A stretch of 64,000 bases of DNA from WHSO01 sp050485485 (lineage in GTDB: Bacteria > Pseudomonadota > Alphaproteobacteria > SMXQ01): NCBI GenBank assembly GCA_050485485.1, contig JBJHBM010000011.1, positions 1 through 64,000 of the forward strand. Direction: 5' to 3'. The stretch's first letter is position 1; each line of letters begins with the position of its first letter. The notes under the pieces were generated by a model, which saw nothing but the letters and a program-made list of their open reading frames with translations, ran no database searches and was not told where the DNA came from. Position numbers and translations under genes: made by a program. Shown here one piece after another: positions 24,753-37,078 of the stretch.

Positions 24753-25316
24753 ATGCTCAGATATGCCACCTGCGCGACGGCGATCGCGGCGCTCGGCCTC
24801 GCCTCGGCCTGCGCGCCGGGCGCGATCAGCAGCCAGCGCGACCTCCATCCGTCCTACGACCACATGAACTTCGGCCTCTACCACCAGGACCGCGACACGC
24901 GCGTGGTGCTGATCGGCGACACTTTCGGCATGGCGCCGGGCGAACTCGCCAATGTGGTCACGACCGCCATGGAAGGCCAGGGTCCGGGACCGACCAATTT
25001 CACCGCCTCCCCCGGCCCGAGCGCCGCCGAGAACTTCCGGGTGGTACTCGCGTTCAACGTCGCTCCCGCTCATCTGAGCCTGTGCCGGGGCGAGACGCCG
25101 GCCCAGCGGGCAACCAACGGGGAAACCCGCCTCCAGGCGGTATGGTGCTGGGGCGACCGCACCGAATCCTACGTCCGTGCCTGGACCGCAACGGTCAAGC
25201 CGGGCGACCCGCGCTTCGCCCAGCTGGTCGCCAGCACCACCCGCGAGCTCTTCCCCACCCACATGGACCGGATCCTGCGCGGTACCAAGGACAGCGGCGA
25301 CGGCCCCCCTCCATAA
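24753..25316 (+). CDS. putative lipoprotein of unknown function
   Basis: 187 residues. The start at 24753 gives a clean lipoprotein leader, MLRYATCATAIAALGLASAC, with lipobox LASA-Cys20, so the mature protein is probably anchored to the outer membrane. The rest has a mixed alpha/beta pattern (TRVVLIGDTFGMAPGELANVV; ENFRVVLAFNVAP; WCWGDRTESYVRAW) and a second Cys in LSLCRGE. I do not recognise a domain. It stands between parE and the helicase gene and seems monocistronic. Confidence 0.7.
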   Translation: MLRYATCATAIAALGLASACAPGAISSQRDLHPSYDHMNFGLYHQDRDTRVVLIGDTFGMAPGELANVVTTAMEGQGPGPTNFTASPGPSAAENFRVVLAFNVAPAHLSLCRGETPAQRATNGETRLQAVWCWGDRTESYVRAWTATVKPGDPRFAQLVASTTRELFPTHMDRILRGTKDSGDGPPP

Positions 25317-25378
25317 AGGGCTCCGGGGGCAGCAAGAAATAACCACAACCCCGGCGCCCTGACCCCCTCTTCCTCCGG

Positions 25379-25404
25379 CCCGCGCCGCTTCCCGGCGGCG
25401 CGGG
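25379..25404 (+). terminator. hairpin after the lipoprotein gene
   Basis: CCCGCGCCGC and GCGGCGCGGG form a perfect 10-bp stem with a 6-base loop, followed by a T/C-rich stretch. A likely terminator ahead of the helicase promoter. Confidence 0.55.
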
Positions 25405-25434
25405 CGCGCTTTCCGCTTTCCACGGACCGGGCGA

Positions 25435-25466
25435 TTGACTATGGTGGCGCCGCTCCCCATATGGGG
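25435..25466 (+). promoter_or_regulatory. candidate promoter/operator of the RNA helicase gene
   Basis: TTGACT at 25435-25440 lies 17 bases before CATATG at 25458-25463. The 12-bp perfect palindrome CCCCATATGGGG (25455-25466) covers the -10 region, suggesting control by a dimeric regulator. The -10 match is poor. Confidence 0.4.
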
Positions 25467-25501
25467 AAGAGCCCATTTTCTGCGGAAGACAGACCCAATC
25501 T

Positions 25502-27112
<1,611 letters not shown>

Positions 27113-27219
27113 GACCTCTCCTCTCTGATTTCGTGCAGCCCCCGGCTGGCCTGATGCCGTACTGACGGAACGCCGGGGCCCGCCCGCGCGTTTGTTCCGC
27201 GACCCATGAGCCCGCGACC

Positions 27220-27918
27220 ATGAGCCCCTGGAGCCTCGCCGCCATCCTCGTCGCCTTCGCGCTGGTCGCGAGCGTCATCCTTTGGCACAGCGAGACTCCA
27301 CTTCCGGATCGTTGGAACCCGCTCGCCCCGGTCGATATCGCCGAGGCGCCCAACTTCCTCACTCCGTACAAGCTGCGCCGCCTGCGCGACGAACCCGGAC
27401 GCTGCCATGCGCTGCTCGGGCGTGCCGGATTCGACTTCGAGCCCGTTCCCGACCGCGAAACCGGCGACGGCTGCGGCTTCCGCAACGCCGTCCGCATCGC
27501 GCAGGGCGGCGTTTCCTACGGCGGCGGCATCCCGGCGAGTTGCCCGCTCGCCGTCGGCCTCGCCCTGTTCGAGCGCCACGTTCTTCAGCCCGCCGCGCGC
27601 GAAGCCTTCGGCCAGCCCGTGGTGCGGATCGAGCACTACGGCAGCTATGCCTGCCGCAACATTTACCACCGGGAAGGCGGGCCGCGCAGCGAGCACGCCA
27701 CCGCCAACGCCATCGACGTGGTCGCCTTCCGGCTCGCCGACGGCCGCCGGATCGCCGTGGCGGGCGGTTGGGACGAAGGCGGCGCCCGGGAGGCCTTCCT
27801 GCGGCGCGTCCGCGACGGCGCCTGCGACGTGTTCAAGGGCGTCCTCGGCCCCGCCCACGACGCCGCCCACGCCGACCATTTCCACTTCGACGTGGGGGCC
27901 CGCTCCGTGTGCCGGTGA
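27220..27918 (+). CDS. extensin-like C-terminal domain protein (LAS-peptidase-like fold)
   Basis: 232 residues. A single N-terminal membrane anchor (LAAILVAFALVASVILW) precedes the extensin-C domain, with GDGCGFRNAVRI and an internal set of Cys residues. The residues SEHATANAIDV and ADHFHFD match the H-x6-D ... H-x-H zinc pattern of LAS (M15-type) peptidases, so a role on peptidoglycan or other periplasmic peptide is plausible. ATG at 27220 is chosen because an ATG at 27206 is closed by a stop after five codons. Confidence 0.75.
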   Translation: MSPWSLAAILVAFALVASVILWHSETPLPDRWNPLAPVDIAEAPNFLTPYKLRRLRDEPGRCHALLGRAGFDFEPVPDRETGDGCGFRNAVRIAQGGVSYGGGIPASCPLAVGLALFERHVLQPAAREAFGQPVVRIEHYGSYACRNIYHREGGPRSEHATANAIDVVAFRLADGRRIAVAGGWDEGGAREAFLRRVRDGACDVFKGVLGPAHDAAHADHFHFDVGARSVCR

Positions 27919-28148
27919 GGCGCCCGGCCATCGGATAGCCCCGGAAAGGAGCCTGCGCCGCGCCGCCGACATGCCCGAAGGCCGGTTATCGTGCCCATCG
28001 GACGGGCGGTTCCGCAAGCCGCCCTGCTTTGGTTGACAGGGGCGGCTTTTACGGCAATATCAACCGTCGCTCGCCTGAGCGGCATGCCAAAACAAAGAAG
28101 GAGGCTCGCCGGTATCCCGTGCTGGGCCTGGAGCGAGGGGAAGCGGAA

Positions 28149-29405
28149 GTGAGCGAGACCGCCTTCGACGATCTCTACGCCCGCCCGGACGGCGGCCGTT
28201 TCGCCGTGGGCGGCGTACGCCTCGAGCGCCCGTTCCGGATCAGCCGCCTCGGCCATTTCGGCTTCAATCTCTATAACATCGAGGAAGGGCTCCACTTCTA
28301 CGTCGACCTGCTCGGCTTCGCCGTCGCCGACGTGATGGACATGTCCCACCGTCTCACCCCCGAACAGCTCGCCCAGGTCAAGGGCCCGCCTATCGGCGTG
28401 TTCACGCGCTACGGCTCCGACCACCACGCGCTGGTGCTGTTCAACCGCCACATGAGGGAGGTACGCGACGGCAAGGGGCGCTGGCCCGACGGCGTCACCA
28501 CCAATCAGATTACCTGGCAAGTCGGCAGCCTCGCCCAGGTCCACGACGCCATCAAGTGGTTCGGCGCGAAGCAGATACCGCTCGTGCGCTCCGGCCGCGA
28601 TATGCCGGGCTCCAACTGGCACACCTATCTTGCCGACCCCGACGGTAACGTGAACGAGCTCTACTACGGCATCGAGCAGAGCGGCTGGGACGGCTTCACC
28701 AAGCCCAGGGCCATGTATGACCGCGGCTTCCACGAGGCCCCCGCGCTACCTCAGATGAGCGAATATCAGGAGGTGCAACAGGCACTGGCTCGCGGTGTGG
28801 ACCCGACCACCGGGCATCGCCATACCGAGCGTCCCCTGGCGCGCTACGATGTGGACGGAATCCTTTTGCCGCGGCCGTTCAAGGTGGTGCGGATGGGACC
28901 GGTGCGGCTGTTCGTGAAGGACATGGCGAAAGCGCGTGAGTTCTACGCACGGACCCTCGGCTTCACGCCGACCGAGACCGTGACCTGGAAAGGCCACGCC
29001 TGCGAGTTCCTGCGCGCCAACACCGAGCACCACGCGGTCGCGCTGTACCCTCTTGCCCTGCGCGAAGAGCTGGGCCTCTCTCCGCATACCACCAACTTCA
29101 GCATCGGCCTGCAAGTCGCGAACTACCGCCAGTTGCGCGACGCGCGCACCTTCCTCGCCGAGAAGGGCTGCACGGTGACAGAGCTGCCTCACGAGCTGTT
29201 CCCCGGCATCGACTACCATTTCTTCGTGCGCGACCCGGACGGTCATTCCGTCCAGCTCTACTACTACATGGAACAGGTCGGCTGGGACGGTAAGCCGCGC
29301 CCGGCCGACGCCCGCCGCAAGGTGACGCCCGGCGAATGGCCGGAGCGTCTGCCAGCCCTTTCCGACACCTACATGGGCGAACCGTTTTTCGGACCTTGGG
29401 AATAG
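28149..29405 (+). CDS. two-domain VOC family protein (catechol 2,3-dioxygenase-like)
   Basis: 418 residues from GTG 28149 (GAGGGG 8 bases before). Two glyoxalase/extradiol-type halves: about 30-180 and 245-390. Here the intact-looking metal residues are in the N-terminal half: His36 (RLGHFGFNL), His92/93 (SDHHALVL) and Glu170 (NVNELYYG). In the C-terminal half the matching positions read MGPVRLF and VQLYYY, without His and Glu. This reverses the usual extradiol layout and differs from the protein at 3606. It is followed by FAH and MDR genes, consistent with ring-cleavage catabolism; substrate unknown. A GTG at 28119 is an alternative start. Confidence 0.75.
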   Translation: MSETAFDDLYARPDGGRFAVGGVRLERPFRISRLGHFGFNLYNIEEGLHFYVDLLGFAVADVMDMSHRLTPEQLAQVKGPPIGVFTRYGSDHHALVLFNRHMREVRDGKGRWPDGVTTNQITWQVGSLAQVHDAIKWFGAKQIPLVRSGRDMPGSNWHTYLADPDGNVNELYYGIEQSGWDGFTKPRAMYDRGFHEAPALPQMSEYQEVQQALARGVDPTTGHRHTERPLARYDVDGILLPRPFKVVRMGPVRLFVKDMAKAREFYARTLGFTPTETVTWKGHACEFLRANTEHHAVALYPLALREELGLSPHTTNFSIGLQVANYRQLRDARTFLAEKGCTVTELPHELFPGIDYHFFVRDPDGHSVQLYYYMEQVGWDGKPRPADARRKVTPGEWPERLPALSDTYMGEPFFGPWE

Positions 29406-29453
29406 CGGCACGCCCGCCGACGCATGCAACCGCCAAATCCGGGAGGAACCTGA

Positions 29454-30395
29454 ATGGCCACGCAATACCGCCTGCTCAGCTTCAAGGGTGACAAGGGCAA
29501 ACCGACGCCCGGCATCCTGGTCGACAAGACCGTCGTCAATCTCCAGAAAGTCAAGAAGGCGCCGGTCGATACGACCTCGACCCTGACGATGCTGGAGACG
29601 TGGTCGAGGTCCAACGGCTGGCTCAAGAAGGTCGCGGCAGAAGTCGCCGCCGGCAAGCACAAGCCGGCCTGCAAGCCGTTGTCGCGCACCCAGCTCCTCG
29701 CACCGCTGCTCTATCCGGGCAACATCTTCTGCATCGCCTCAAACTACGTCGATCACAGGAAGGAGATGGGCAATACCGCCCCGATGCCGAACAAGGAGAT
29801 CGACGCGCCGGTGTTCTTCCTCAAGACCCCGCGCCAGGTGGTCGTGGGCAACGACGCCAAGATCCATCTGCCCCGCACCTCGACCGCCATCGACTGGGAA
29901 TCCGAGGTCGCCGTGGTGATCGGCAAGCCCGCCTTCTGGGTGAAGAAGGAAGATGCGTTCAAGTACGTCGCCGGCTTTACCATCCTCAACGACATGTCGA
30001 TCCGCGGGCCGTCGGCGGCCGAAGCCAAGACGCCGCAGGACCAGGCGTTCCGCCGCGACCGCTTCCGCCGCAAGAACTGGGACGGCTCAACCCCCATGGG
30101 GCCGTGGATCACACCCCGCCAGTATGTGAAGGACATCTACGACCAGCCGATCCAGCTATGGCTCAACGGCAAGCAGATGCAGGACGGCAATTCGGGCAAC
30201 ATGTGGTACAAAATCGAGGAGCAGATCGCCTACCTCAGCCAGCACCTCACCCTCGCGCCGGGCGACGTCATCACCACCGGCACGCCGGCCGGCGTCGGCA
30301 AGGGCCGCGGCCTGTTCCTGAAGGCGGGCGACAAGATCGTCACCACCATCGGCGGGCTCGGCACGCTTTCCACCAGCTTCGTGAAGCCGAAGTAG
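29454..30395 (+). CDS. fumarylacetoacetate hydrolase (FAH) family protein
   Basis: 313 residues. FAH catalytic domain with metal motif DWESEVAVVIG (Glu149, Glu151) and the ending ITTGTPAGVGKGRG. A longer insertion (RRDRFRRKNWDGSTPMGPW) separates the Asp-bearing strand (ILNDMSIRG) from the C-terminal part. Likely acts on the product of the VOC protein encoded 48 bases upstream. The match to the FAH protein at 4505 is family-level, not close. Confidence 0.85.
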   Translation: MATQYRLLSFKGDKGKPTPGILVDKTVVNLQKVKKAPVDTTSTLTMLETWSRSNGWLKKVAAEVAAGKHKPACKPLSRTQLLAPLLYPGNIFCIASNYVDHRKEMGNTAPMPNKEIDAPVFFLKTPRQVVVGNDAKIHLPRTSTAIDWESEVAVVIGKPAFWVKKEDAFKYVAGFTILNDMSIRGPSAAEAKTPQDQAFRRDRFRRKNWDGSTPMGPWITPRQYVKDIYDQPIQLWLNGKQMQDGNSGNMWYKIEEQIAYLSQHLTLAPGDVITTGTPAGVGKGRGLFLKAGDKIVTTIGGLGTLSTSFVKPK

Positions 30396-30408
30396 AGATA
30401 GAGGCGAG

Positions 30409-31422
30409 ATGAAAGCAGCAATTTTTTACGAGTTCGGTCCGCCCGAGGTCCTCAAGTACGAAGACGTGCCCGATCCGGTTCCCGGGCCGGGCCAGGTGGT
30501 GGTCAAGGTCCACGCGACAACGGTCAACCGCGTGCTCAATTGCGGCGTGCGTGCCGGCAAGCAGATGCAGCGCAAGCCGATCCTGCCGCTGGTGCTCGGC
30601 GTCGATCCGTCGGGCGAGGTGGTGAAGCTGGGCGAGCCGGTCAAGGGCGTGACCATGCCCAAGATCGGCGACCGCGTCTCGGTCCTGTCCCGTCCCGGAC
30701 CGGGTGAAGCCGGCATGCTCGGCGTCAACCGCTGGGGCGGCGATGCGGAACTGGCTCTGGTCCATGCCAGCATGTGTTTGCCGATCCCCGAGAACCTCGG
30801 CTACCACGAGGCCTCGGTGGTGATCCGCCATTGTCCCACCGCCTTCCACCTGCTCTTCACCATGGGCAAGATCAAGGAAGGCGAATGGGTGCTGATCATG
30901 GGCTGCTCCGGTGGCCTCGGCACCATCGGCGTGCAGGCGGCCAAGATGACCGGCTGCAAGGTGATCGGTGCGGCGGGTTCCGCCGAGCGCGCTCAGGTGG
31001 GCAAGGATCTCGGCGCCGACTACGTCATCAACTACGCCGAGCAGGATCTCACCGAGGAGATCATGCGCATCACCGACGGCCACGGGGTCGATCTGGTGTT
31101 CGACAACATCGCGAACCCCAAGACCTTTCCCAAGGCCTTTGCCGCGATCGCCCACGGCGGGCGACTCGTCACGGCAGGCGCGCACGGCGGGCCGGTCGTT
31201 CCACTCGATTGCTTCAAGCTCTACGACTCGAAGATCACGATCATGGGCAGCGCCGGATCGACCATGGAGAACGTGCGCCACGCGCTCGACGCCGCCGGCA
31301 AGGGCAAGATCAAGGTCAACATCGAAGAGGTGTTCCCCCTGAGCCGCATCCAGGAGGCACACCGGCTGGTGGAGGGAAGCGCGCCCCCGGGCAAGATTCT
31401 CCTAGACCCCACCCTCGGCTGA
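30409..31422 (+). CDS. MDR/quinone oxidoreductase-type alcohol dehydrogenase family protein
   Basis: 337 residues. GroES-like N-terminal domain (YEDVPDPVPGPGQVVVKVHATTVN), then a Rossmann domain with GCSGGLGTIGVQAAK for NADPH and DLGADYVINY. The catalytic zinc ligands of true alcohol dehydrogenases are not evident, so quinone or enone reduction is more likely than alcohol oxidation. It follows the FAH gene by 13 bases in the same operon, which ends at a strong terminator. Confidence 0.85.
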   Translation: MKAAIFYEFGPPEVLKYEDVPDPVPGPGQVVVKVHATTVNRVLNCGVRAGKQMQRKPILPLVLGVDPSGEVVKLGEPVKGVTMPKIGDRVSVLSRPGPGEAGMLGVNRWGGDAELALVHASMCLPIPENLGYHEASVVIRHCPTAFHLLFTMGKIKEGEWVLIMGCSGGLGTIGVQAAKMTGCKVIGAAGSAERAQVGKDLGADYVINYAEQDLTEEIMRITDGHGVDLVFDNIANPKTFPKAFAAIAHGGRLVTAGAHGGPVVPLDCFKLYDSKITIMGSAGSTMENVRHALDAAGKGKIKVNIEEVFPLSRIQEAHRLVEGSAPPGKILLDPTLG

Positions 31423-31442
31423 ACGTCCGTCGAGGCATGAAA

Positions 31443-31478
31443 AAACCGCCGGCCCCGGAAACGGAGCCGGCGGTTTTC
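31443..31478. terminator. bidirectional terminator between convergent genes
   Basis: AAAACCGCCGGC pairs perfectly with GCCGGCGGTTTT over 12 bp with a 12-base loop; A- and T-tracts on the two sides allow termination in both directions. It lies between the MDR gene and the convergent Bug gene. Confidence 0.85.
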
Positions 31479-31489
31479 CTTGTCTCAGG

Positions 31490-32533
31490 CTACTTTTTCT
31501 TAGGTCCTTCGGCCTCGCTCAACAGCGCGCGGGCGCGCTCCACTATGTCCTTCGGCATCCGGTAGAACTCCTCCACGAGCTGCAACGTCTCGGCGCCCGA
31601 AGTGGGCCGAATCTCGAGGTGATTGGCGTCGGCGAACTTGAGGAACGCCTCGTCCTTCATGGTGGCGTCGAATCCCGCGCGCAAGGCCGCGAGCCTTTCA
31701 GCCGGAACGCCGGGCGGGCCGAACACGGGGCGCCCGATCTCGTTGGTGGCGAAGATCAGGCGCAACACCGCCTTCTCCTGCTCGCTCTTCACGAACTCGG
31801 TGACCAGAGGAACGTCCGGGATATTCGGGTCCTTCTGGAGCGCCGCCTGCAGCAGGATGTTGATCTTGCCCTCGCGGAACTTGTCGCCCTGGTTGGCGAC
31901 GAGGCCGGAGTAGGTCCAGCCGCAACGGCCCTCGACCTCGCCGCGCTCCATGGCGAGCACCACGTCGCCGCCCGCGGTATAGCCTTCGATCACGCGGATT
32001 TTGGTGCCGACGGCGGCGTTCATCACCTTCGGGAAGCGCGACATGTTGGCGCCCGCGCCGGTGGAACCGACGATGAAGGGCTTCTCGAACAGGTCCTTGG
32101 CGGTCTTGACCGGCGATGTGTGCCAGGCGACGCAGATGGTCGATTCGCTGCTGAGATTGCCGATCCAGCTGAACTTGACGGGCTCGAAATCGGCCTGCGG
32201 TACCCGGAACAGCGGCGCCATGGTCATGCTGTTGTGGACGGTGCCGATCGTGAGCCCGTCCTTCGGCGCGGTGGAATAGATGAAGTTGGTGGCGCGAAGC
32301 CCGCCCGCGCCCGGCATGTTCTGCACGACGCCGGAAGGCTTGCCCGGAATGTGGTCGAAGAAGAAGCGGCCGAAGGCGCGCGCGTAGGTGTCGTAGCCGC
32401 CGCCGGCGCCGGCACTGACGATCAGGTTGACGCTCTTTCCCTTATAGAAATCTTCCGCCCCCGCCGCAGCGGAAACGCCTGCCGCGAGAACGACAGCCGT
32501 CGCCATGCCAAGGACTTGATGCTTTCCAGCCAT
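31490..32533 (-). CDS. TctC/Bug-like periplasmic substrate-binding protein
   Basis: 347 residues. AGGGAGG stands 5 bases before the ATG at 32533. A signal peptide ends near AGA-EDFYKG. The motifs are SAGAGGGYDTYARAFGRFF, then VVQNMPGAGGLRATNFIY, and the end is a lysine tail (EGPKKK). It is divergent from the SDR-dienelactone hydrolase pair and convergent with the VOC-FAH-MDR operon, so it may serve the same substrate. Fourth member of this paralog set in the window; permease and ligand unknown. Confidence 0.8.
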   Translation of the reverse strand: MAGKHQVLGMATAVVLAAGVSAAAGAEDFYKGKSVNLIVSAGAGGGYDTYARAFGRFFFDHIPGKPSGVVQNMPGAGGLRATNFIYSTAPKDGLTIGTVHNSMTMAPLFRVPQADFEPVKFSWIGNLSSESTICVAWHTSPVKTAKDLFEKPFIVGSTGAGANMSRFPKVMNAAVGTKIRVIEGYTAGGDVVLAMERGEVEGRCGWTYSGLVANQGDKFREGKINILLQAALQKDPNIPDVPLVTEFVKSEQEKAVLRLIFATNEIGRPVFGPPGVPAERLAALRAGFDATMKDEAFLKFADANHLEIRPTSGAETLQLVEEFYRMPKDIVERARALLSEAEGPKKK

Positions 32534-32714
32534 CCGAGCCTCCCTTCGTTCGTGTTTGCTGATTTGATGCGACTCGCCGCGCGAAAAAAGTCCGATGTTT
32601 CCGCCCCCCTGTCAATCGCCATCGGCGGCGACCGCCCTTGCCCGCCGCCCGATTCGGCGCTACCACTGATCGCGCCCGGCGGGACCGGCACAACCCGAGC
32701 CTTGGAAGGACAAC

Positions 32715-33527
32715 ATGCCCGACAACGCCTCCGCGAAAGGACTGTTCGACATCACGGGGCGCACCGTCATCGTGACGGGCGGCGCCGTCGGCATCGGCAA
32801 GGTCTATTCCCGCGCGCTCGGCGCGGCCGGCGCCAACGTGGTGATCGCCGACATCGAGCGTGCCGCCGGGGCTGCGCTGGCCGGCGAGATCGAGGCGCAT
32901 GGCAACGAATCGGGCGGCCGCGCCCTGTTCGTGGAAACCGACGTCGCCGACATGGCGGCCTGTGCGCGCATGGCGGAGGATACGCTTGCGCGCTTCGGGC
33001 GCATCGACGGGCTCGTCAATAATGCCGCGCTTTACGCGAAGATTCCGAAGCGCGACGACTGGACGGCGATCCCCGAGGACGAGTGGGACCGGCTGATGGC
33101 GGTCAACCTGAAAGGCATCTACAACTGCTGCAAGGCGGTCCACCCGGCGATGAAGGCGCAGGGCTACGGCAAGATCGTCAACATCTCCTCCTCCACCTGG
33201 CTCACGGGCACCACGGGACGGCTCCACTACACGACTTCCAAGGCCGGCGTGGTCGGCTTCACGCGCTCGCTCAGCCACGATCTCGGCCGCGAGGGCATCA
33301 CCGTCAACGCGGTCTGCCCCGGGCTCACTAAGAGCGAGACCATCGCCGCCGCCATGCCGGAGGAACACTGGCGGCGACGCGAGCGCAAGATGGCCGAGAC
33401 CGCTGCCATCCCGCGCGTCCAGGTGCCGGAGGATCTCGTCGGCACGGTCGTCTTCCTGCTGTCGGCGGCGAGCGACTTCGTCACCGGCCAAACCATCGCC
33501 TGCGAAGGCGGCTCGAACCACCTGTAA
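32715..33527 (+). CDS. short-chain dehydrogenase/reductase family oxidoreductase
   Basis: 270 residues, classical SDR. Cofactor loop VTGGAVGIGK, an acidic Asp after the second strand (IADIE) that favours NAD, NNAA motif, catalytic Ser in ISSSTW, and the Tyr-x3-Lys pair in HYTTSK. It ends with FVTGQTIACEGG, the usual C-terminal strand. It is followed 7 bases later by a dienelactone hydrolase gene, so it probably oxidises a hydroxylated catabolic intermediate. Confidence 0.88.
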   Translation: MPDNASAKGLFDITGRTVIVTGGAVGIGKVYSRALGAAGANVVIADIERAAGAALAGEIEAHGNESGGRALFVETDVADMAACARMAEDTLARFGRIDGLVNNAALYAKIPKRDDWTAIPEDEWDRLMAVNLKGIYNCCKAVHPAMKAQGYGKIVNISSSTWLTGTTGRLHYTTSKAGVVGFTRSLSHDLGREGITVNAVCPGLTKSETIAAAMPEEHWRRRERKMAETAAIPRVQVPEDLVGTVVFLLSAASDFVTGQTIACEGGSNHL

Positions 33528-33534
33528 GGCTCCC

Positions 33535-34212
33535 GTGACGACCGCCCGCGACATCACTATCGCCGCCGCCGACGGCCACCGGCTCGCCGCGCGGGTCTCG
33601 GCGCCCGACGGGCAGCCGCGCGCCGGCCTCGTGATCGCCCAGGAGATGTACGGGGTCAACGGCTACATCCGCGACGTCTGCGACTTCTACGCGGGGCACG
33701 GCTATCTCGCCATCGCGCCCGCCCTCTACGACCGGGTCGCGCGCGGGCTCACCTTCGAGTACACCGACGCCGACAACGCCCGCGCCAAGGACCTCTACCG
33801 CAACTACGACTGGTCCAAGGCGCTCGCCGACCTCGAGGCCGCGCGCGACGCCGTCGCCCATGCGGGCAAGGTCGGCATCGTCGGCTTCTGCTTCGGCGGC
33901 TCGCTCGCCTGGATGGCCGCGTGCCGTTCGCGCTTCGACGCCGCCGTCACCTACTACGGCGGCGAGATCAACCGCTTCCTCGACGAGGCGGCGCGCTGCC
34001 CTGTGGAGGGCCACGTCGGCGACCGCGACACCTCGCTCACGCCCGAGGAGCTCGCCCGCTTCCGGGCGCGCCACCCGGAGGTGCCGTTCCACGTCCATAC
34101 CGGGGCGCTGCACGGCTTCGACAATCCCGGCCGCGCCGCGCGCCATCACCCCGAGGCCGCCCGGACGGCGCGGGAACGGACCCTCGCCTTCCTGGGCCGC
34201 GAATTGGCATAA
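33535..34212 (+). CDS. dienelactone hydrolase family protein
   Basis: 225 residues, alpha/beta hydrolase. GTG start at 33535, 7 bases after the SDR stop. The nucleophile elbow is GFCFGGS with Cys rather than Ser, as in carboxymethylenebutenolidase; the catalytic His is in LHGFDNP and an Asp lies in the GDRDTSL loop. Converts dienelactones from ortho-cleavage of substituted catechols to maleylacetate-type acids, or a related lactone. Only the family can be assigned. Confidence 0.85.
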   Translation: MTTARDITIAAADGHRLAARVSAPDGQPRAGLVIAQEMYGVNGYIRDVCDFYAGHGYLAIAPALYDRVARGLTFEYTDADNARAKDLYRNYDWSKALADLEAARDAVAHAGKVGIVGFCFGGSLAWMAACRSRFDAAVTYYGGEINRFLDEAARCPVEGHVGDRDTSLTPEELARFRARHPEVPFHVHTGALHGFDNPGRAARHHPEAARTARERTLAFLGRELA

Positions 34213-34362
34213 TCGGGCTTACGCCACTGATTTTTACGAAGAAAACGGCAGAATCCTGACAAACGGGGTTGACTTTCCCCGGTCCTTGGCCCATTTCCAA
34301 ACCAGACCAAAACGGTCGCCTTTGCAACGACGGAGCGCGGGGCACGCCCCGCCCGAGACGCC

Positions 34363-34823
34363 ATGATCAAGCTCAGCCGGCTCGCCGATTACGCCGTCCT
34401 CCTCCTCACCCAGATGGGGGGCGAGGCCCGCGCCGTCCACAACGCCCTCGACCTCGCCGACCGGACCGGCCTGCCGCTGCCGACGGTGAGCAAGATCCTT
34501 GCGACGCTGGCCCGCGACGGGGTGCTGCTGTCGGTGCGCGGGGCACGCGGCGGCTACCGCCTTGCCGCGGCGCCCGAGCGCATCTCGGTCGCCGCCATCA
34601 TCGCCGCCATCGACGGCCCGATCGCGCTCACCCAGTGTGTGGACACGGCCGGAAGCTGCAACGTGGAGTCCCTGTGCCCGACGCGGGCCGGCTGGCACAA
34701 GATCAATGCGGCCATCCTGGGCGCGCTGTCCGGAGTCACCCTCGCCGACCTGATGCCCGAGCCGCCAGCGATGATGGCCGGCGCCGCCCGCGCCGCCGCC
34801 GTACCGATACGCAAGGAAAGCGC

Positions 34824-34827
<4 letters not shown>
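34363..34827 (+). CDS. Rrf2-family Fe-S regulator at the head of the SUF operon (IscR/SufR-like)
   Basis: 154 residues. Winged helix-turn-helix (LADYAVLLLTQM; LPLPTVSKILATLARDGVL; RGARGGYRLA). The cluster ligands Cys92, Cys99 and Cys105 lie in the same region as in IscR, so a 2Fe-2S cluster and feedback repression of suf are expected. The stop overlaps the sufB start (ATGA), coupling it to the operon. The target site was not identified in the 150 bases upstream. Confidence 0.88.
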
Positions 34828-36287
<1,460 letters not shown>

Positions 36288-36313
36288 GAGTTAAGAGGAA
36301 GAAGATTTAGGAC

Positions 36314-37074
<761 letters not shown>

Positions 37075-37078
<4 letters not shown>

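Noticed and set aside
34261..34300. TTGACT as the -35 box of the SUF promoter
   Set aside because: No acceptable -10 sequence lies 15-19 bases downstream (CATTTC is the best), so it was not annotated.
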